A stretch of 64,000 nt of DNA from Paguma larvata. Taxonomy: Eukaryota > Chordata > Mammalia > Carnivora > Viverridae. The DNA lies in NCBI GenBank assembly GCA_030068075.1, contig CM057836.1, positions 71,213,788-71,277,787 of the forward strand. The letters are read 5' to 3'. The number at the start of each line of letters is the position of its first letter. Position 1 is the first letter of the stretch. This document shows, piece after piece, positions 42,425 to 53,410 of this stretch. The position numbers and the translations under genes were made by a program. The notes under the pieces are model-generated. The model was not told the origin of the DNA. It ran no database searches and saw nothing but the letters and a program-made list of their open reading frames with translations.

Positions 42425-42660
42425 AATTGCTTTGCCTGGCCTTGTAGAGAATGACCCCTGCCCTTAAGGTGTTTACAACGTGGTTATAAAAAAATATGAA
42501 CTAATAAATAAGAGTACTGTAATAATAATAGATCACCTTTGTAGAACACTAACTGCATGCCATGTACTGTAGCTTTTAATAAAGGCTAGCTCATTTAATG
42601 CATAGCAACACATCACAGTATCTTTCTCCCTGCAACATATAACAGAGGTGGGAAGAACTA
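42425..42660 (-). mobile_element. L2 and MIR fragments, antisense
   Basis: CCCTGCCCTTAAGGTGTTTA resembles the antisense L2 'CTGCCCTCGTGGAGCTTAC'. AGAACACTAACTGCATGCCA with TAGCTCATTTAATGCATAGC then resembles antisense MIR. Confidence 0.6.
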
Positions 42661-42684
42661 GGGGAATGGCATGGGAAGAACTTA

Positions 42685-42890
42685 CATTCAAGTGTAAATC
42701 CTGTCCAATGCTAGCTGAATGATGCTTGGAAGTTACTTAACTAGTCTGAGCCTCAGTTTTCATATCTGCTGAATGGTACTGTTTTATACCCTATTGGTAA
42801 AGAGCTATTCGTGAGGGCTAAGTGGAATAATGCTTGTGAGGTACCTAGCATGGTGTCTGGGACACAGTAAGTGCTTAGGTGTTTATTCAT
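42685..42890 (+). mobile_element. MIR
   Basis: AAATCCTGTCCAATGCTAGC, TTACTTAACTAGTCTGAGCC, TCAGTTTTCATATCTGCTGA, GTGAGGGCTAAGTGGAATAA, TGGTGTCTGGGACACAGTAA: sense MIR in full order. Confidence 0.9.
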
Positions 42891-42990
42891 TCATTTTATA
42901 AATATTTACTGAGTGCCAGGCACAGTTCTAGGCACTAGCCATGAAAGAGTGAACAAAACACAAAACCCACTTACTTGCTATGGCTTACTG
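42891..42990 (-). mobile_element. L2 3' tip, antisense
   Basis: ATAAATATTTACTGAGTGCC, AGGCACAGTTCTAGGCACTA and GTGAACAAAACACAAAACCC are the antisense L2 3' end. Confidence 0.75.
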
Positions 42991-43099
42991 AATCTTGGTG
43001 TCTTCTTTTCTGCCTGTGTATTTCCATTCGGTTTCATGTTGATTAGCTCATTTTAAGTAGATATACTGTTTTTACTTTATCTTTGCATCATCTTGGTCA

Positions 43100-43235
43100 A
43101 GTAGGGATAAAAGAGGATTAACTCCATGTGATGGATGGAGAAAGAGGCCTAGAGAGATTAGATGATTTACACAATACATCTGTAACAAAAGCTTGACTTT
43201 AGATTGGTCTCCTGTTCCCTAGCATGGTCTCCTTT
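43100..43235 (-). mobile_element. MIR fragment
   Basis: GGATGGAGAAAGAGGCCTAG, AGAGATTAGATGATTTACAC and TCTGTAACAAAAGCTTGACT resemble the antisense MIR core. Confidence 0.5.
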
Positions 43236-43734
43236 AGGAATTCTCTCTTCTAACGTATATTCCAGGCAGACCTATATCTTTGACAAGGGGGGAAGGGAGG
43301 GACCACTGGTGTGGCTGTAAGCCTTCCAGAGAAAAGTACCTGCAGAGAGCTCACTGTTGGAGGTTCTAGCCCCTCTGACCCTCAGGCTCTGTCTGCATGG
43401 GTGAAGTAGAGTGCTGAGCATTGGGGCATTAGGGCAGAGCCCTCCACCAGCACAGACAGATTGGTCCACTATGAAAGGGAAGAACGGGTGGAGAAAGAGG
43501 TAAGTGGTGATGGAGTACCTGCTACTCCCCAGCCCACCTAGCACCTAGCCCACTTTGGTTCTTTGCTGCTGAGACTCCTCCCATCCTTCTTCCAAACTCA
43601 CTGAGTTGATGCATGAGGATCCAGCAGAATTTCTGGGCAGAGTAGGAAAAGCACTATGAGTTGATTGGGTGTACAGGGTACGTAGGTGAGAAAACTTGAG
43701 TTTAGTAAAGCCGGTCCTCGAATTTATTAATACG
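43236..43734. other. Unassigned unique sequence
   Basis: About 500 bp without a recognised feature. Confidence 0.4.
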
Positions 43735-43962
43735 CAGCAAAATTTATCCTAAGCAAAAGTCAAAAGAGTGGGCAAAGATGATATACAAGCTTCTTCATTC
43801 ATGGAAGAGGTACTTAGGATTGCAAAACATTGGCAATAAGTCCAACAGTAGGGGGCTCATTGAATGAAACTGTGGCTTTCTCTACTCTGGAATGTTAGGT
43901 AGCCATGAACAATTTTACTACAAAATATATTTCCTGACCTGGGGAAATAACACGATATGTTT

Positions 43963-44147
43963 CTTTTTTTTTTTTTTTTTAAGTTATTTATTTTGGTTAG
44001 GGGTCAGCAAGAGATGGGAAGAGAGAATCCCAACCAGGCTCTGCACAGTTAGCGCAGAGCCTGATTTGGGGCTCGAACCCATGAGCCATAGGATCATGAC
44101 CTGAGCCAAAGTCGGACACTTAACTGACTGAACCACCCAGGTGCCCC
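43963..44147 (-). mobile_element. CanSINE, antisense, left of two at one site
   Basis: Poly-T (about 18) then a shortened antisense body, ending ACTGAACCACCCAGGTGCCC. Flanks: CACGATATGTTT (43,951-43,962) and ACCATGATATAAAT (44,148-44,161). Confidence 0.94.
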
Positions 44148-44161
44148 ACCATGATATAAAT

Positions 44162-44368
44162 TTTTTTATTCTTTATTTTTGAGTGAGAGACAGTGAGACA
44201 GAGTGCAAGTGGGAGAGGAACAGAGAGAGGGAGACACAGAATCCGAAGCAGGATCCAGGCTCTGAGCTGTCAGCACAGAACCCGACGTGGGACTTGAACT
44301 CATGAACTGCAAGATCATGACCTGAGCCGAAGTCGGACACTTAACCGACTGAGCCACCCGGGTGCCCC
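44162..44368 (-). mobile_element. CanSINE, antisense, right of two at one site
   Basis: Full-length antisense copy ending GAGCCACCCGGGTGCCCC. Followed by GATATATTTCTA (44,369-44,380), the third copy of the GATAT-type target word. Confidence 0.95.
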
Positions 44369-44480
44369 GATATATTTCTAAAAGATAAAAAGCAGGGCAG
44401 AATATCAGGGAGAGCCTCCAGGAATAGGAGGCCAGTTTCAGCTCTCTTTGTCACCAAAGAAAGCCTGGCCTGATTTATTT

Positions 44481-44643
44481 GTTTGTAATCATGTTTAATT
44501 TTTTTTAATGATTGTTTATTTTTGAGAGAGACGGAGCACAAGTGGGGGAGGGGCAGAGAAAGAGGGAGACACAGAATCTGAAGCAGGCTCCAGGCTCTGA
44601 GCTGTTAGCACCGACGTGGGACTTGAACTCCCAAACCGTGAGA
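44481..44643 (-). mobile_element. CanSINE, antisense, head-truncated
   Basis: Tail and body are present, but the tRNA-like head is missing after CCCAAACCGTGAGA. Flanked by TGATTTATTT (44,471-44,480 and 44,644-44,653), so it inserted in this truncated form. Confidence 0.93.
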
Positions 44644-44897
44644 TGATTTATTTCTTTATAAAGCCACATCTCAACAACCTATGAGAAGTCAATCTTCTAC
44701 AGAGAGTTTCAGAAACGAGTTTCAGATTCTCCTTCCTTCCTCCTACCTTTTTATTTTGTAATCTTAATCCTTGATGTTTTCTAAAGTCCAGTAGAAGAAA
44801 GAGCACATGAAAATCATGTTATTTCCTCTCAGGCTCAGCCAGGGCCTTTGTACAAGCTGTTCCAACTGAAGGAGCTCATCACAGAACACATATCCCC

Positions 44898-44935
<38 letters not shown>

Positions 44936-44985
44936 ACACACACACAAACGCACACACTCACACATGCACACACACTCCCCCCAGC
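44898..44985. repeat. (CA)n microsatellite, interrupted
   Basis: CA dinucleotides with TACACA, AACGCA and CTCACA interruptions over about 85 bp. Confidence 0.95.
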
Positions 44986-45009
44986 TCTCAGCTCAGTCAT
45001 CACTTTATC

Positions 45010-45270
45010 TGGGCCATCTTCCTTGCCTTGACTTGCCTAACAGGTCAGTTTTTCCTCTCTGATACATCCTTACAGCACCATGTACTTCCTTCTCCTTTGT
45101 TTACATTTATTGTAATTATCTGGTGAGTGTCCCTTCTCCATCTAGACTGTCTCCCTCCATGACAACAAGGATGGTGGCTACAGATGCTCTCCACCCTCTT
45201 TCCTACTCAGCACGATTCTTGCCACAGACTCTCATTAGATGTTGGATACATAGATAGATGAACGACAAAG
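45010..45270 (+). mobile_element. L2 3' region, sense (diverged)
   Basis: ACTTGCCTAACAGGTCAGTT, CAGCACCATGTACTTCCTTC, ACATTTATTGTAATTATCTG, GACTGTCTCCCTCCATGACA and TCATTAGATGTTGGATACAT follow the L2 3' UTR order. Confidence 0.65.
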
Positions 45271-45659
45271 AGATGGAGGGACAGATGAGGCAGGAAGGGA
45301 GTGATTACAGCAAATTCCTCCAGGGCGGGATGGGTTAGCTCTATACTTAGAGGAGTAGGTGGCAGCCTGTAGCGCAATTTCAGGGTCACTAGGACAGCCC
45401 TCCCGGACCCGCACTCCAGTGCCTGATATCCCTTTTACACAAGGAGACAAAGCCTTTTGTTCCTTACAGTGTATAGAGCTCAGGCATGAATCCCACATTC
45501 CTGGAGAGGAGAGAGGTGCTCGGTGGCTTACTTAACATTCTTGCTAAGGGGTAAATGACTAATAGAGTCTTTCCATTGTGATGGGACGTGGTATGTGGAG
45601 GAGGGGAGAGGAAATTAGGGAGGTAGGCTAGGGCCCCAAATGGGGAAAGGACACAGAAA
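45271..45659. other. Unassigned unique sequence
   Basis: About 390 bp without a recognised feature. Confidence 0.4.
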
Positions 45660-45960
45660 AACGAGTCTTAGGGCCTGATGCCAACCTTGACCCACAGTGT
45701 CATTTTGCCTTTGCTGCATGCAGCCTGGTCCTACTGGGTATTAACAGCCTTTTTGGTAAATCGGGTTCTGCAAATATTTGACGTCTGGAAAACTTTCAAC
45801 AAAGATGGCGTTCGGAAGGCTGGCTCGGAGGCCCCAGGATGACAACCTAATTATGTTCCTTTTAATAGCTCCTTCCCAAGTGCTCAGTCAGGGACATCTG
45901 CTCTGCCGCGGTTGCACCTTCAGGGAGGAATATTTTTAACACCGTGATGCCACAAAAGGA
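45660..45960. promoter_or_regulatory. Candidate conserved non-coding element
   Basis: Repeat-free and rich in homeodomain-like and other motifs: GGGTATTAACAG, ACAACCTAATTATGTTCC, AACAAAGATGGCGTTCGG (YY1-like AAGATGGCG), with several CpGs (GACGTC, GGCTCGGAGG, CTGCCGCGGTTGC). Function and conservation are inferred only. Confidence 0.3.
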
Positions 45961-46118
45961 AACTTCTGAAGGCTGGATGAAAATGGCCCCTGCATTCACA
46001 GTGCCTCAGTGCCCAGGTAGGCAGGGCCTCATGCTCTCCCCTTTCCCCACCTCCACCCCCTAAAACAGGGCCAGGCTCCTTTTCACAAGGAGAGGAGGTG
46101 TTGGCTTACTAGGAAGTG

Positions 46119-46170
46119 GTGGTTGTTGTTGTTGTTGTTGTTGTTGTTGTGTGTGTGTGTGTGTGTGTGT
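46119..46170. repeat. Compound (GTT)n(GT)n microsatellite
   Basis: About ten GTT units run directly into about ten GT units. Confidence 0.95.
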
Positions 46171-46375
46171 TTTAAATATTCCTTTTTCAGATTTCACAAA
46201 GGTATGTTTGATGTGCCAGGCCACCTCACCCAGCTTCCATGTAAGTGGGGTGTCAAAAATAACAACCAAGAGCACAGCAAATCCTCTGATGCCAGCCTTC
46301 CCCGCATGGTACTGGGCCCTGTCACTGCTTCTGCCAGTTAACTGTTCTTACTCCACACCCCAGCTGAGGACTGCA

Positions 46376-46389
46376 CCCCCCCCCCCCGC
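46376..46389. repeat. Poly-C run
   Basis: Near-uninterrupted C homopolymer of about 13. Confidence 0.85.
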
Positions 46390-46584
46390 CATACAGATGC
46401 TAGTTATGTCAGAGGAAGGAAAGGGGGAGAAAAATAAGAAAGGGAAGGATTTCTGTGGTTTGTTTACTAGAAGACTAGCTTGCTAGGAAGGCCACAGGCT
46501 GACAGGCTAAAGATGACGTGTTTTGAGGGTTCCTGGGACAATGAGGAACGTGCAAGGAGCCCAGGAGATCATCTCTAAATTCTA

Positions 46585-46700
46585 GCCTCCTTTTCTTCAG
46601 ACAAGTTACCTAAGGCCCAGAGAGATAAACAGACTTGCTTAAGGAGTTAGTTTTGACATTTGAGTTGGCTCTCCTGTTTTTAGCCCAGAGTTTATTTTGG
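46585..46700 (-). mobile_element. MIR fragment
   Basis: TTTCTTCAGACAAGTTACCT, AAGGCCCAGAGAGATAAACA, GACTTGCTTAAGGAGTTAGT resembles antisense MIR. Confidence 0.55.
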
Positions 46701-46719
46701 TGAGGGCTGCTCTATTAGT

Positions 46720-47867
46720 TCACCAAATCACATTGGTAGACTCTTGATTGCAGCGTGGCCTCTTTATCTAGGAAGGCAGTTCTCTCTGACAGAGGGACAC
46801 CGTGGAGCAAGGAGGAGAAAGGGGTCGTCCTTCTGCCGGCCAGATCACCTGGTCTGCCCCGGGCTAGACACTCAGATGCTCATCAAGAAGGAGCTGCTGG
46901 GCAGCCAAGGGTTGTTCTGTGCTGTGTTTGCACTCATATTTTCAACCCACAAATTGTTTATTTTAAGGGCAACTGCTCTTTTTTCATTAGAGATTCAAGC
47001 GCATCATAAAGGTGTTTATACTCACTTCAAGTCCCTTTCATGCTTCTAGTGAAGACGGAAGAAGCAGCATTTCCAGATAAGCACCGAGGAAGGGCAAGTG
47101 GAGTGGAGGGCGATAGGTGCTGCTCTACTCCCTTAGCCAGAGATCTGCATTTCCCAGGTGAGTCCCAGGACATCTGGCTCAGGGCAGCTCTTTCACTGCA
47201 CAACGGACTTTTGTTGCCTCTTCCCTTCAGCTCTCACTTGACCACCATAGACTTCTGGAAGCCCAGGCTTACATCTGGGGTGTTGACCTGGCCCTTGCTG
47301 AGGAACATGCCCCGCCCTAGCTGCTGGCACTCGCAGCCTTCAGAATGCTTCTTCCCCAGCCCTCCATTCTTGTTTTCATTCAAACATCATCTTGATTCAT
47401 TTTTAATGCAAGCCAGCTGCCATTCTAAGCCTTACTTAATACACTGCTTCCACTCACTTCCACTGCCTGCCTGCCTGGACTTGGTTCTCCAGAGTCAAGC
47501 ACACCTGGGGTCTCTCAGCAGATGCATCTGGGCGAACTGAGAGGGAAAGAATTCGACCTTCCAACTACCACCAGCCCAAGCCTGCTCCCCAGGCCTTCTG
47601 TCTACATGGAATCTGATCTTAGTCCCATCCCAGTTTTCCATCAGCATCACACTGCTTATCTGCTGCATTCTGGAATTTAACACCTGCTTGACCCATGCCC
47701 TGTTTCTGAATGACCGCCTCTGCCTCTCTCAGCCACCTATCAAGGGCTCCCACTCAAGTTTCCTTTCTCCCTGAGCAACCCCACACTGAACTCTGCCCCC
47801 TCGGTCTTTCCTACTGCTTACTTTCCCTTTCTCCAGTGACTACATGTTTATATTACTGTATGATAGT
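46720..47867. other. Unique stretch with possible non-coding element
   Basis: About 1.15 kb without a clear repeat. AT-rich segment 46,960-47,035 (TTTAAGGGCAACTGCTCTTT, ATTAGAGATTCAAGCGCATC) looks element-like. The right half is CT-rich. A 166-codon plus-strand frame (47,040-47,540) has no motif. Confidence 0.35.
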
Positions 47868-47980
47868 GGCTGAGGGAAGAGACCTGCCTGCAATCAGGAG
47901 GTGCAGGTTGTATGGCCTTGGGCAAGTATTTTGACCTCTTGGAATCTCCATTTCTAAAACTGGGATTTTTCAGGGGCTGG
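47868..47980 (+). mobile_element. MIR fragment
   Basis: GCAATCAGGAGGTGCAGGTT, GGCCTTGGGCAAGTATTTTG, ACCTCTTGGAATCTCCATTT follows the sense MIR core. Confidence 0.65.
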
Positions 47981-48569
47981 ACCAGATTAGTGGTCCAAAC
48001 TAGTTAGACCGGATTAGGTTTTTTGAACTGTTTTCCCTAGGAGGGTTCCTCAGAGACTGCTTTGCTACCTGGGAGCAGGGGACGGAGGGGAGCCAAGTGG
48101 ATAGGAACTTCAGGATTTCTTCTATCCTCTCCAACCAGAGAACCCACTTGGATATGATTAATGGACCTGGGTTCTGAAATGCTGTGCAGAGAGAGAAAGA
48201 GAGATGGAAAACTCCGGATTACCCATAATTAGATGATTCAAAAAACCTCTTACAGCTCTAATAAGGTGGAGGCAAAGTCTTTTCTCCCCAGTGAGTTATA
48301 GGACCTTGGGGGCAGTTTGTGTGTAGACCACCCAATAGGAGCCCAATCGGTGCTTGTGCAGTGAAGGAAGGTACAGTGGACACTGTCTTTTTCTCTTCTG
48401 TGGTGTTCCATGTGTATCTCCTCTCAACAGCCAGACTGAAATGTCCTACTCTTACACTTCTTGAGCATTCTCCAGAGAGTTCCTAGCACAGGGACTGCAG
48501 TCTGGCCTCAAACCCTTTTCCTAACTGAAAGATCAGGGCACGGGGGTAGGGGGTGGGAGGAGTGGTGTG
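47981..48569. other. Unassigned unique sequence
   Basis: About 590 bp without a recognised feature. Confidence 0.4.
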
Positions 48570-48700
48570 GGGACCAAAACTCTGGGTGTGAGCCCCACCT
48601 CCTTTAAGGCCTCCATTGTCTCCGACAGGGGACTTCAGTCTCTCTGAGCCTCAAATTTCTCAGCAAGGTAATACTGCTTATGATTTGTTTATTATTTTGA
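48570..48700 (+). mobile_element. MIR fragment
   Basis: AACTCTGGGTGTGAGCCCCA, CTTCAGTCTCTCTGAGCCTC and AAATTTCTCAGCAAGGTAAT follow the sense MIR. Confidence 0.6.
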
Positions 48701-50619
48701 AGTCAGACTTTATATCTAGACCCCTCCCTCTTGCCCTGAGGTATTGTGCTCTCCCCCAGTGTGGGAGATCAGGAGAGATATATTAATTGCTTCTACAGAG
48801 TCCAATTGCCCAAGGTAGAAACCACAACTGAAAGGTTCAGGGTTGAGTTGAGAGAAGCAATAGCTTGCTTATAAAACCCACACAGTGAGATGGGTCTTAT
48901 AAAAACTACCACAGAGTGACAGAGGCCAGGAGAGCTGTTTTAGGAGGGAGAGGAAAAGAAAGAGGTGGTTCACAGAGGGAAGCCATGGACTCTCTGGGCT
49001 GTGACCAGCTCACAGCACATGGAACAAAGCCATGGGACCTGCTTGGCGTCAGAATTGTCTTCCCATCTCCCAGAACCGATGTGTATGGATTGTGACTGGT
49101 GTAGGCCAGCATGTCCTGGGGTACAAAATAATAAAGTCAGCAAGGTTTGTCCTCAATAGTACCCCTTTGCTTTCTAAGCTCCCTCCCATTTTCCTATCTT
49201 CAGATGTCCAGAGCCTATGAGACAAGAAAGAAGGAGAACCCAAGAACAAGAAAGGAAGAGTGTGTTGGAGTATCGCTCTCCCCTGGAGATGGTAGCCCCG
49301 AATGTGAGACCTCTCTCAGAGTGGGGTACATCTCCAGGGAATCTTGGAGAGAGGAATTACCAAGCTAGAAGTCACATATGACCCACAGATGTTTGTGGTT
49401 TTGGTCAACATTATAGTAACCTCGAGAGTTTTGTAAAAACAAACAAACAAACAAAACATGAAGATTTTACATAAAAATTTAGATTTCTGGCTTCTTTTAG
49501 AAAATGGGAAGATGGGAACTGAAAGTACTGGCTGCACATTCCAACTGAGTATGAACTGGTTGAGCTAAGCAGCCGTTGCCCTCTTTAAAGGAAACCTTGG
49601 CTTGCTGGTTTGCTGCAGGCCCTACCAGTCCCTATTGCCCCCTGTCATTGTGTCTGGCCTCCTCCTTCCATTTATGGCACTGCCTGGCTCCTGGAGCATC
49701 TGTGACCTTTGACTTCATCTAAAGAAATTATATAGTAAAGGAGCACAGAGAACCATGAAGGCAATATTTCTGGGGAGGAACATCTCCTTGTTCTCAACAC
49801 CATCCCATTTTAGGAGCCACCCCTCCCGGGAGAAGTGAATCCTGCCACACGGCCTTGTGTGGGGAGCATTAGACCGCCAAAGGATTTGGGGACAAGTTCG
49901 TAAAGATCTGCCGACTCCCTGCCCCCACAGCCCGCCCCCTCCAGCATGAACAGCTGCCCATCTCATCCTCACCATCAGTGAGTTCAGGCCGTGATTGCTC
50001 ATTCTCTGTGACCCAGGATAGACTCAGCTTTGTGCCTGAGCCCAGCCTGACCTTGCAGTCTGTCCCATTATTAGGGCCCTTTGCTCTATGCCAGCTGATC
50101 ACCAAGTCTGGGGCTGCCCCTCACCTGAGTGCCTGCCTTGGCTTCCTGCCAGCCCTGCAGTGCTCTGGGGACCGAATTCTGCCCTGTCTTCTCAGGCAAG
50201 GTCTTTGTGGTGGAGTCCTGTCCCTGGAACACCCGCTGCTGCTGTCAGAGTTCCTGGCTGCAGGACTTCCTTCTTTCTTCCACCTCTGCCTTTCCCAGAG
50301 GCTGACCTGCCCTAACCCCTTAGGACAGGCCTCATCCTGTTGCCTGCCCAACCCTGTGCACGATGCTGCCAACACAGGCAAAATTTGTCCAGGGAGTGGG
50401 GTTTAGGGGGGATTTCAGCTCCCACGGGCCCCCTCAGCCAGGCAGCTTTGTGCACAACTGCACAATGATTCTGAATAGGTTCGCTGGCTCCTGAGCCCAT
50501 CCAGTGCTGTTTGGCTTCATCCTCCCCCTGATCCAGCTTCATTTCTGATACCTATCCTCCAGTTCCTCAGCACTTCCTCTCCCTACTTGTCTGACACCTA
50601 AGCCTGGGAAAACAAGTGA
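48701..50619. other. Long unassigned unique stretch
   Basis: About 1.9 kb without a named repeat, apart from a short (CAAA)n at 49,439-49,457. CT-rich and GC-richer at 49,900-50,420, where overlapping open frames (142 and 86 codons) occur on both strands. No coding evidence. Confidence 0.4.
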
Positions 50620-50850
50620 TTAATATAATAATAATTTGCATACTGAGATTGTGTCTGAGGCCGTGTACTAAAAACTGCACATGTGTTATTATCTTGGATT
50701 CTTACAACCACCATGGTATCCCCATTTGCTGGCTGAGAAAACTGAGGCACAGAGAGATTGAGGAACTTCTCCAAGGCCCAGCAAAAGAGGGTGACAAAAC
50801 CAGGATTCTGTCTGTTGCCACAGCTTAAACTTTCAACCACTCAACTCTGT
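50620..50850 (-). mobile_element. MIR, near full length
   Basis: AATAATTTGCATACTGAGAT, CTTGGATTCTTACAACCACC, TATCCCCATTTGCTGGCTGA, GAAAACTGAGGCACAGAGAG and AACCAGGATTCTGTCTGTTG follow antisense MIR. Confidence 0.9.
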
Positions 50851-50867
50851 TCCCAAATCAAAGAAAG

Positions 50868-50990
50868 CTAGAAGGGAGGCTCAGAGAAGCCAATAATTTG
50901 CCTAAGATCACACAGTTCAGCGGCGGAACTCGAATTCAAAGTCAGGCAGGTATTCTGTCACCAAGTCCAGAGGTCCTTCACCTGTTGCTG
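50868..50990 (-). mobile_element. MIR fragment, second antisense copy
   Basis: GGAGGCTCAGAGAAGCCAAT, TTTGCCTAAGATCACACAGT and GGCGGAACTCGAATTCAAAG repeat the antisense MIR core directly after the previous one. Confidence 0.8.
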
Positions 50991-50999
50991 GTACTCTTA

Positions 51000-51095
51000 G
51001 GCTGCCTCTTTCACTGCTCTGTTTGCTTCTCAGCTCCTGGCATACAATGGGGCACAGGAAGTGCTCAGGAAACACTTGCAAACTGAAGGACTTAC
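51000..51095 (+). mobile_element. L2 3' end fragment (weak)
   Basis: AGCTCCTGGCATACAATGGG, GCACAGGAAGTGCTCAGGAA and ACACTTGCAAACTGAAGGAC resemble the sense L2 3' tip 'CCTGGCACATAGTAGGTGCTCAATAAATG'. Confidence 0.5.
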
Positions 51096-52007
51096 CTCAT
51101 CTCATTTGATATGCCTCGTTGGAGTTGTTCTCTCCTAGACTCTGAATTGCTTTGATATCAGCCAGGATGGCCTGGCCCACAGACAAGTTTGATCTTAGCT
51201 CAAACCCCGTCCTCACAAAACTGGAGGGGCTGGAATTCCACCATGGAGTGCAATTTTCCTAGAAGGGGGACAGAAGATGATAAGAGATTGAATTTAAAGT
51301 CCTAATATTTCAGGATCAATGAGTTTTTCAGAAAGATTTCTAAGAGAGCCTGGGGAGTTTGAGAACCTAAAGTTCTGACTAATGGTAGGTTGGGAGAGGA
51401 CACAGGGCCAAATCTGGCACAGCAGGGTATGAAGACAAATTCTACTTAAAGTGGTTTTCCAGAGACCAGAGCCTCTTGATCCTGCTTCCTTGAACTCTGT
51501 ACCTCTGGGTTTGACCTTGTCTTTGGGCCCTACAGGCTCCTGGTCCAGGCCCTTCTTCCCAGCTGAGGAGGTTAGCTCAGATACCCCTGGGGAGAACTTG
51601 GGGACAGGCAGGGCCCTAGGATAGAGCCAGCAGAAATGCCAGCTTCACAAAGCAAGGCTTTACACCTGTCCCCTTCCGGCAGTCCTATGCCTGGCCATTG
51701 CCCCTGGAAATAGTCCTGCCAAGCAGCTTGGTGTGTTAGCAGCTCTAATGGACAGTAAACTTTGTGCAAGCCTGTAAGAGCTTTGGATTCCCAGGCTGCC
51801 TGGTGAAAATAGGTTTCTTAGAGGCCCGTGCCAGACTTAGTTCCTGGCAGCATGGTTGGGATTAAGGACTTTCCAGAACCTTCACTCAATTCAGTTTAAA
51901 TGAGCAAGGATTTACTTAGCCTCTCTGAGTGCCAGCACAGTTTCTGGAGACCAGTGTAGGAGACTCCACTAAGCCTTCTCTTATTCTAATCCTTTTTTAC
52001 ATTCTGC
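51096..52007. other. Unassigned unique sequence
   Basis: About 900 bp without a recognised feature. Confidence 0.4.
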
Positions 52008-52020
52008 TAGTAGCTCAACT

Positions 52021-52246
52021 TTTTTTTTTTTAACTTTTATTTATTTATTTATTTTACAGTTTTTATTTTTTTCAGAGAAAGAGAGGGAGAGCAAGAGCAT
52101 GCAAGTCGGGGAGTGGCAGAGAGAGGGGGATAGAGAGAATCCCAAGCAGGCTCTTGTGCTGTCAGCTTGATCCCATGAACCCAGAGATCATGCCCTGAGC
52201 CAAAACCAAGAGTCAGATGCTTAATGATGGAGCCACCCAGGTGCCC
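52021..52246 (-). mobile_element. CanSINE, antisense
   Basis: Long T/A-rich tail complement, (GA)-rich segment, diverged body, head complement ATGGAGCCACCCAGGTGCCC. TAGTAGCTCAACT (52,008-52,020) and TAGTAGCTGAATT (52,247-52,259) form the target duplication (11 of 13). Confidence 0.94.
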
Positions 52247-52284
52247 TAGTAGCTGAATTTTCTTAAAGCCGGCATTTCATGTTT

Positions 52285-52500
52285 CAAGGCTTTGGAGTAA
52301 GACAGACGTGGGTTCAAATTCCTCTGCCACTCACTAACCTCACTAACTGCATGGCATCCACCATCGCTGAGCTTTAGTTTCTCTATCTGCAAAACATCAA
52401 GTTCATAGGGCGGTACATGAGAATTAGATGAGATTGTGCATGAGCTTAGACCAGGGCCCATCACCCAGAAGGCCATGATCAGTCAATGGTAGCAATCAAA
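52285..52500 (+). mobile_element. MIR, near full length
   Basis: GGCTTTGGAGTAAGACAGAC, GTGGGTTCAAATTCCTCTGC, GCTGAGCTTTAGTTTCTCTA, TCTGCAAAACATCAAGTTCA and GAATTAGATGAGATTGTGCA follow sense MIR. Confidence 0.9.
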
Positions 52501-52504
52501 CCAA

Positions 52505-52650
52505 TAAGCAAATAAAACTATAAAGCCTCCCTGCTCTTATCAAACATCCCTTTGCTCAGACACTTCCCATAATTCTCTACCACCCATAGGACAAAGTCCT
52601 ACCTTCTTTACCTGGCACTCAAGGCCTTCCACATAGAGCCACATTTCGGG
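52505..52650 (+). mobile_element. L2 fragment
   Basis: ACTTCCCATAATTCTCTACC, CATAGGACAAAGTCCTACCT, TACCTGGCACTCAAGGCCTT and CCACATAGAGCC match L2 'AGGATAAAGTCCAAACTCCTTAGCATGGCATTCAAGGCCCTCCA'. Confidence 0.8.
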
Positions 52651-53368
52651 TGCTTACTAGCTGCACGTGACTTATGGCTGACATACTGAACAGCACAGAA
52701 CCGACCATCTGATGGTTGAGAACATCTACTGGGAAGCCCTGTTGTAGCTGATAGTATAGCTGGGTGGGGGTGGGGTGCAGAGTGTGGGGAGGGGCAGGGT
52801 GACTGTTCATCCTAGATGTTTCCATCCTGGTATCTGTTTATTTTATAGGGAACCTGAGCCTGTGGCCTCTCAGGTGTCAGTTCTGATTCCTAATGAAAGG
52901 ATCTGAGGTGAGGGCCCATGGTGTCCTGCTATCCTGGCCTCTGGCCAGGTTTTCCGGTTGCTTCTAGGTCTCAGCCTCAGCTGGGCTGGGCTGAGAATGT
53001 CCATCTCATGGGCTGGGGAGCCATCCAGTCCCTCCTGGGCTCTCTGTGTTCTACCTGCCCAGCTTGTACCTTCCTTCCTTCCTCCTGGCTGGAACTTTCC
53101 GCTCTCCCAGCCTCCTGCAGTGTGCTAGTACTTCGCTTCTCTCACCCCTCAGGGCTCTTTGGCTTCCCTAGGCCCTTCTTCCCACCACCTGGGCCACAGG
53201 GTGTGCTCTGAGGAGCTGGGCAATCCCCGGGGAATCACTTCTTTAGGACCCTCTGCTGTACCCTATTTTGCTCTAATTGTTTCAGGGGCAGTTTGGTGTC
53301 TGGCTACAATGCCAGTCCCAGAGGGCTTAGCTGTTATCTCCTATTGATTTCCTACTACGCCAGAGGAA
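52651..53368. other. Unassigned unique sequence
   Basis: About 720 bp, GC-moderate and CT-leaning. No named repeat and no credible coding frame. Confidence 0.4.
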
Positions 53369-53410
53369 GAATGAATGAATGAATGAATGAATGAATGAAT
53401 GAATGAATGA
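53369..53410. repeat. (GAAT)n microsatellite
   Basis: About ten perfect GAAT units. Confidence 0.97.

Larger units (their letters stand above)
43735..44405 (+). mobile_element. Old L1 3' fragment, sense, split by two SINEs
   Basis: TTGCAAAACATTGGCAATAA, GTCCAACAGTAGGGGGCTCA, CTACTCTGGAATGTTAGGTA and GCCATGAACAATTTTACTAC match the diverged L1 block 'CAATAGGGGACTGGTTAAATA...GGAATACTATGCAGCCATTAAAAA'. AAAGATAAAAAGCAGGGCAG continues after the SINE pair. Confidence 0.6.

Noticed and set aside
44764..45003. Frame encoding alternating Val-Cys
   Set aside because: Translation of the (CA)n microsatellite.
47040..47540. 166-codon plus-strand frame
   Set aside because: CT-rich sequence lacking TAA/TAG by composition; no motif and weak start context.
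49633..49655. CTCF-like word on the minus strand (GACAGGGGGCAAT)
   Set aside because: Only the AGGGGGC core fits; the flanking positions do not.
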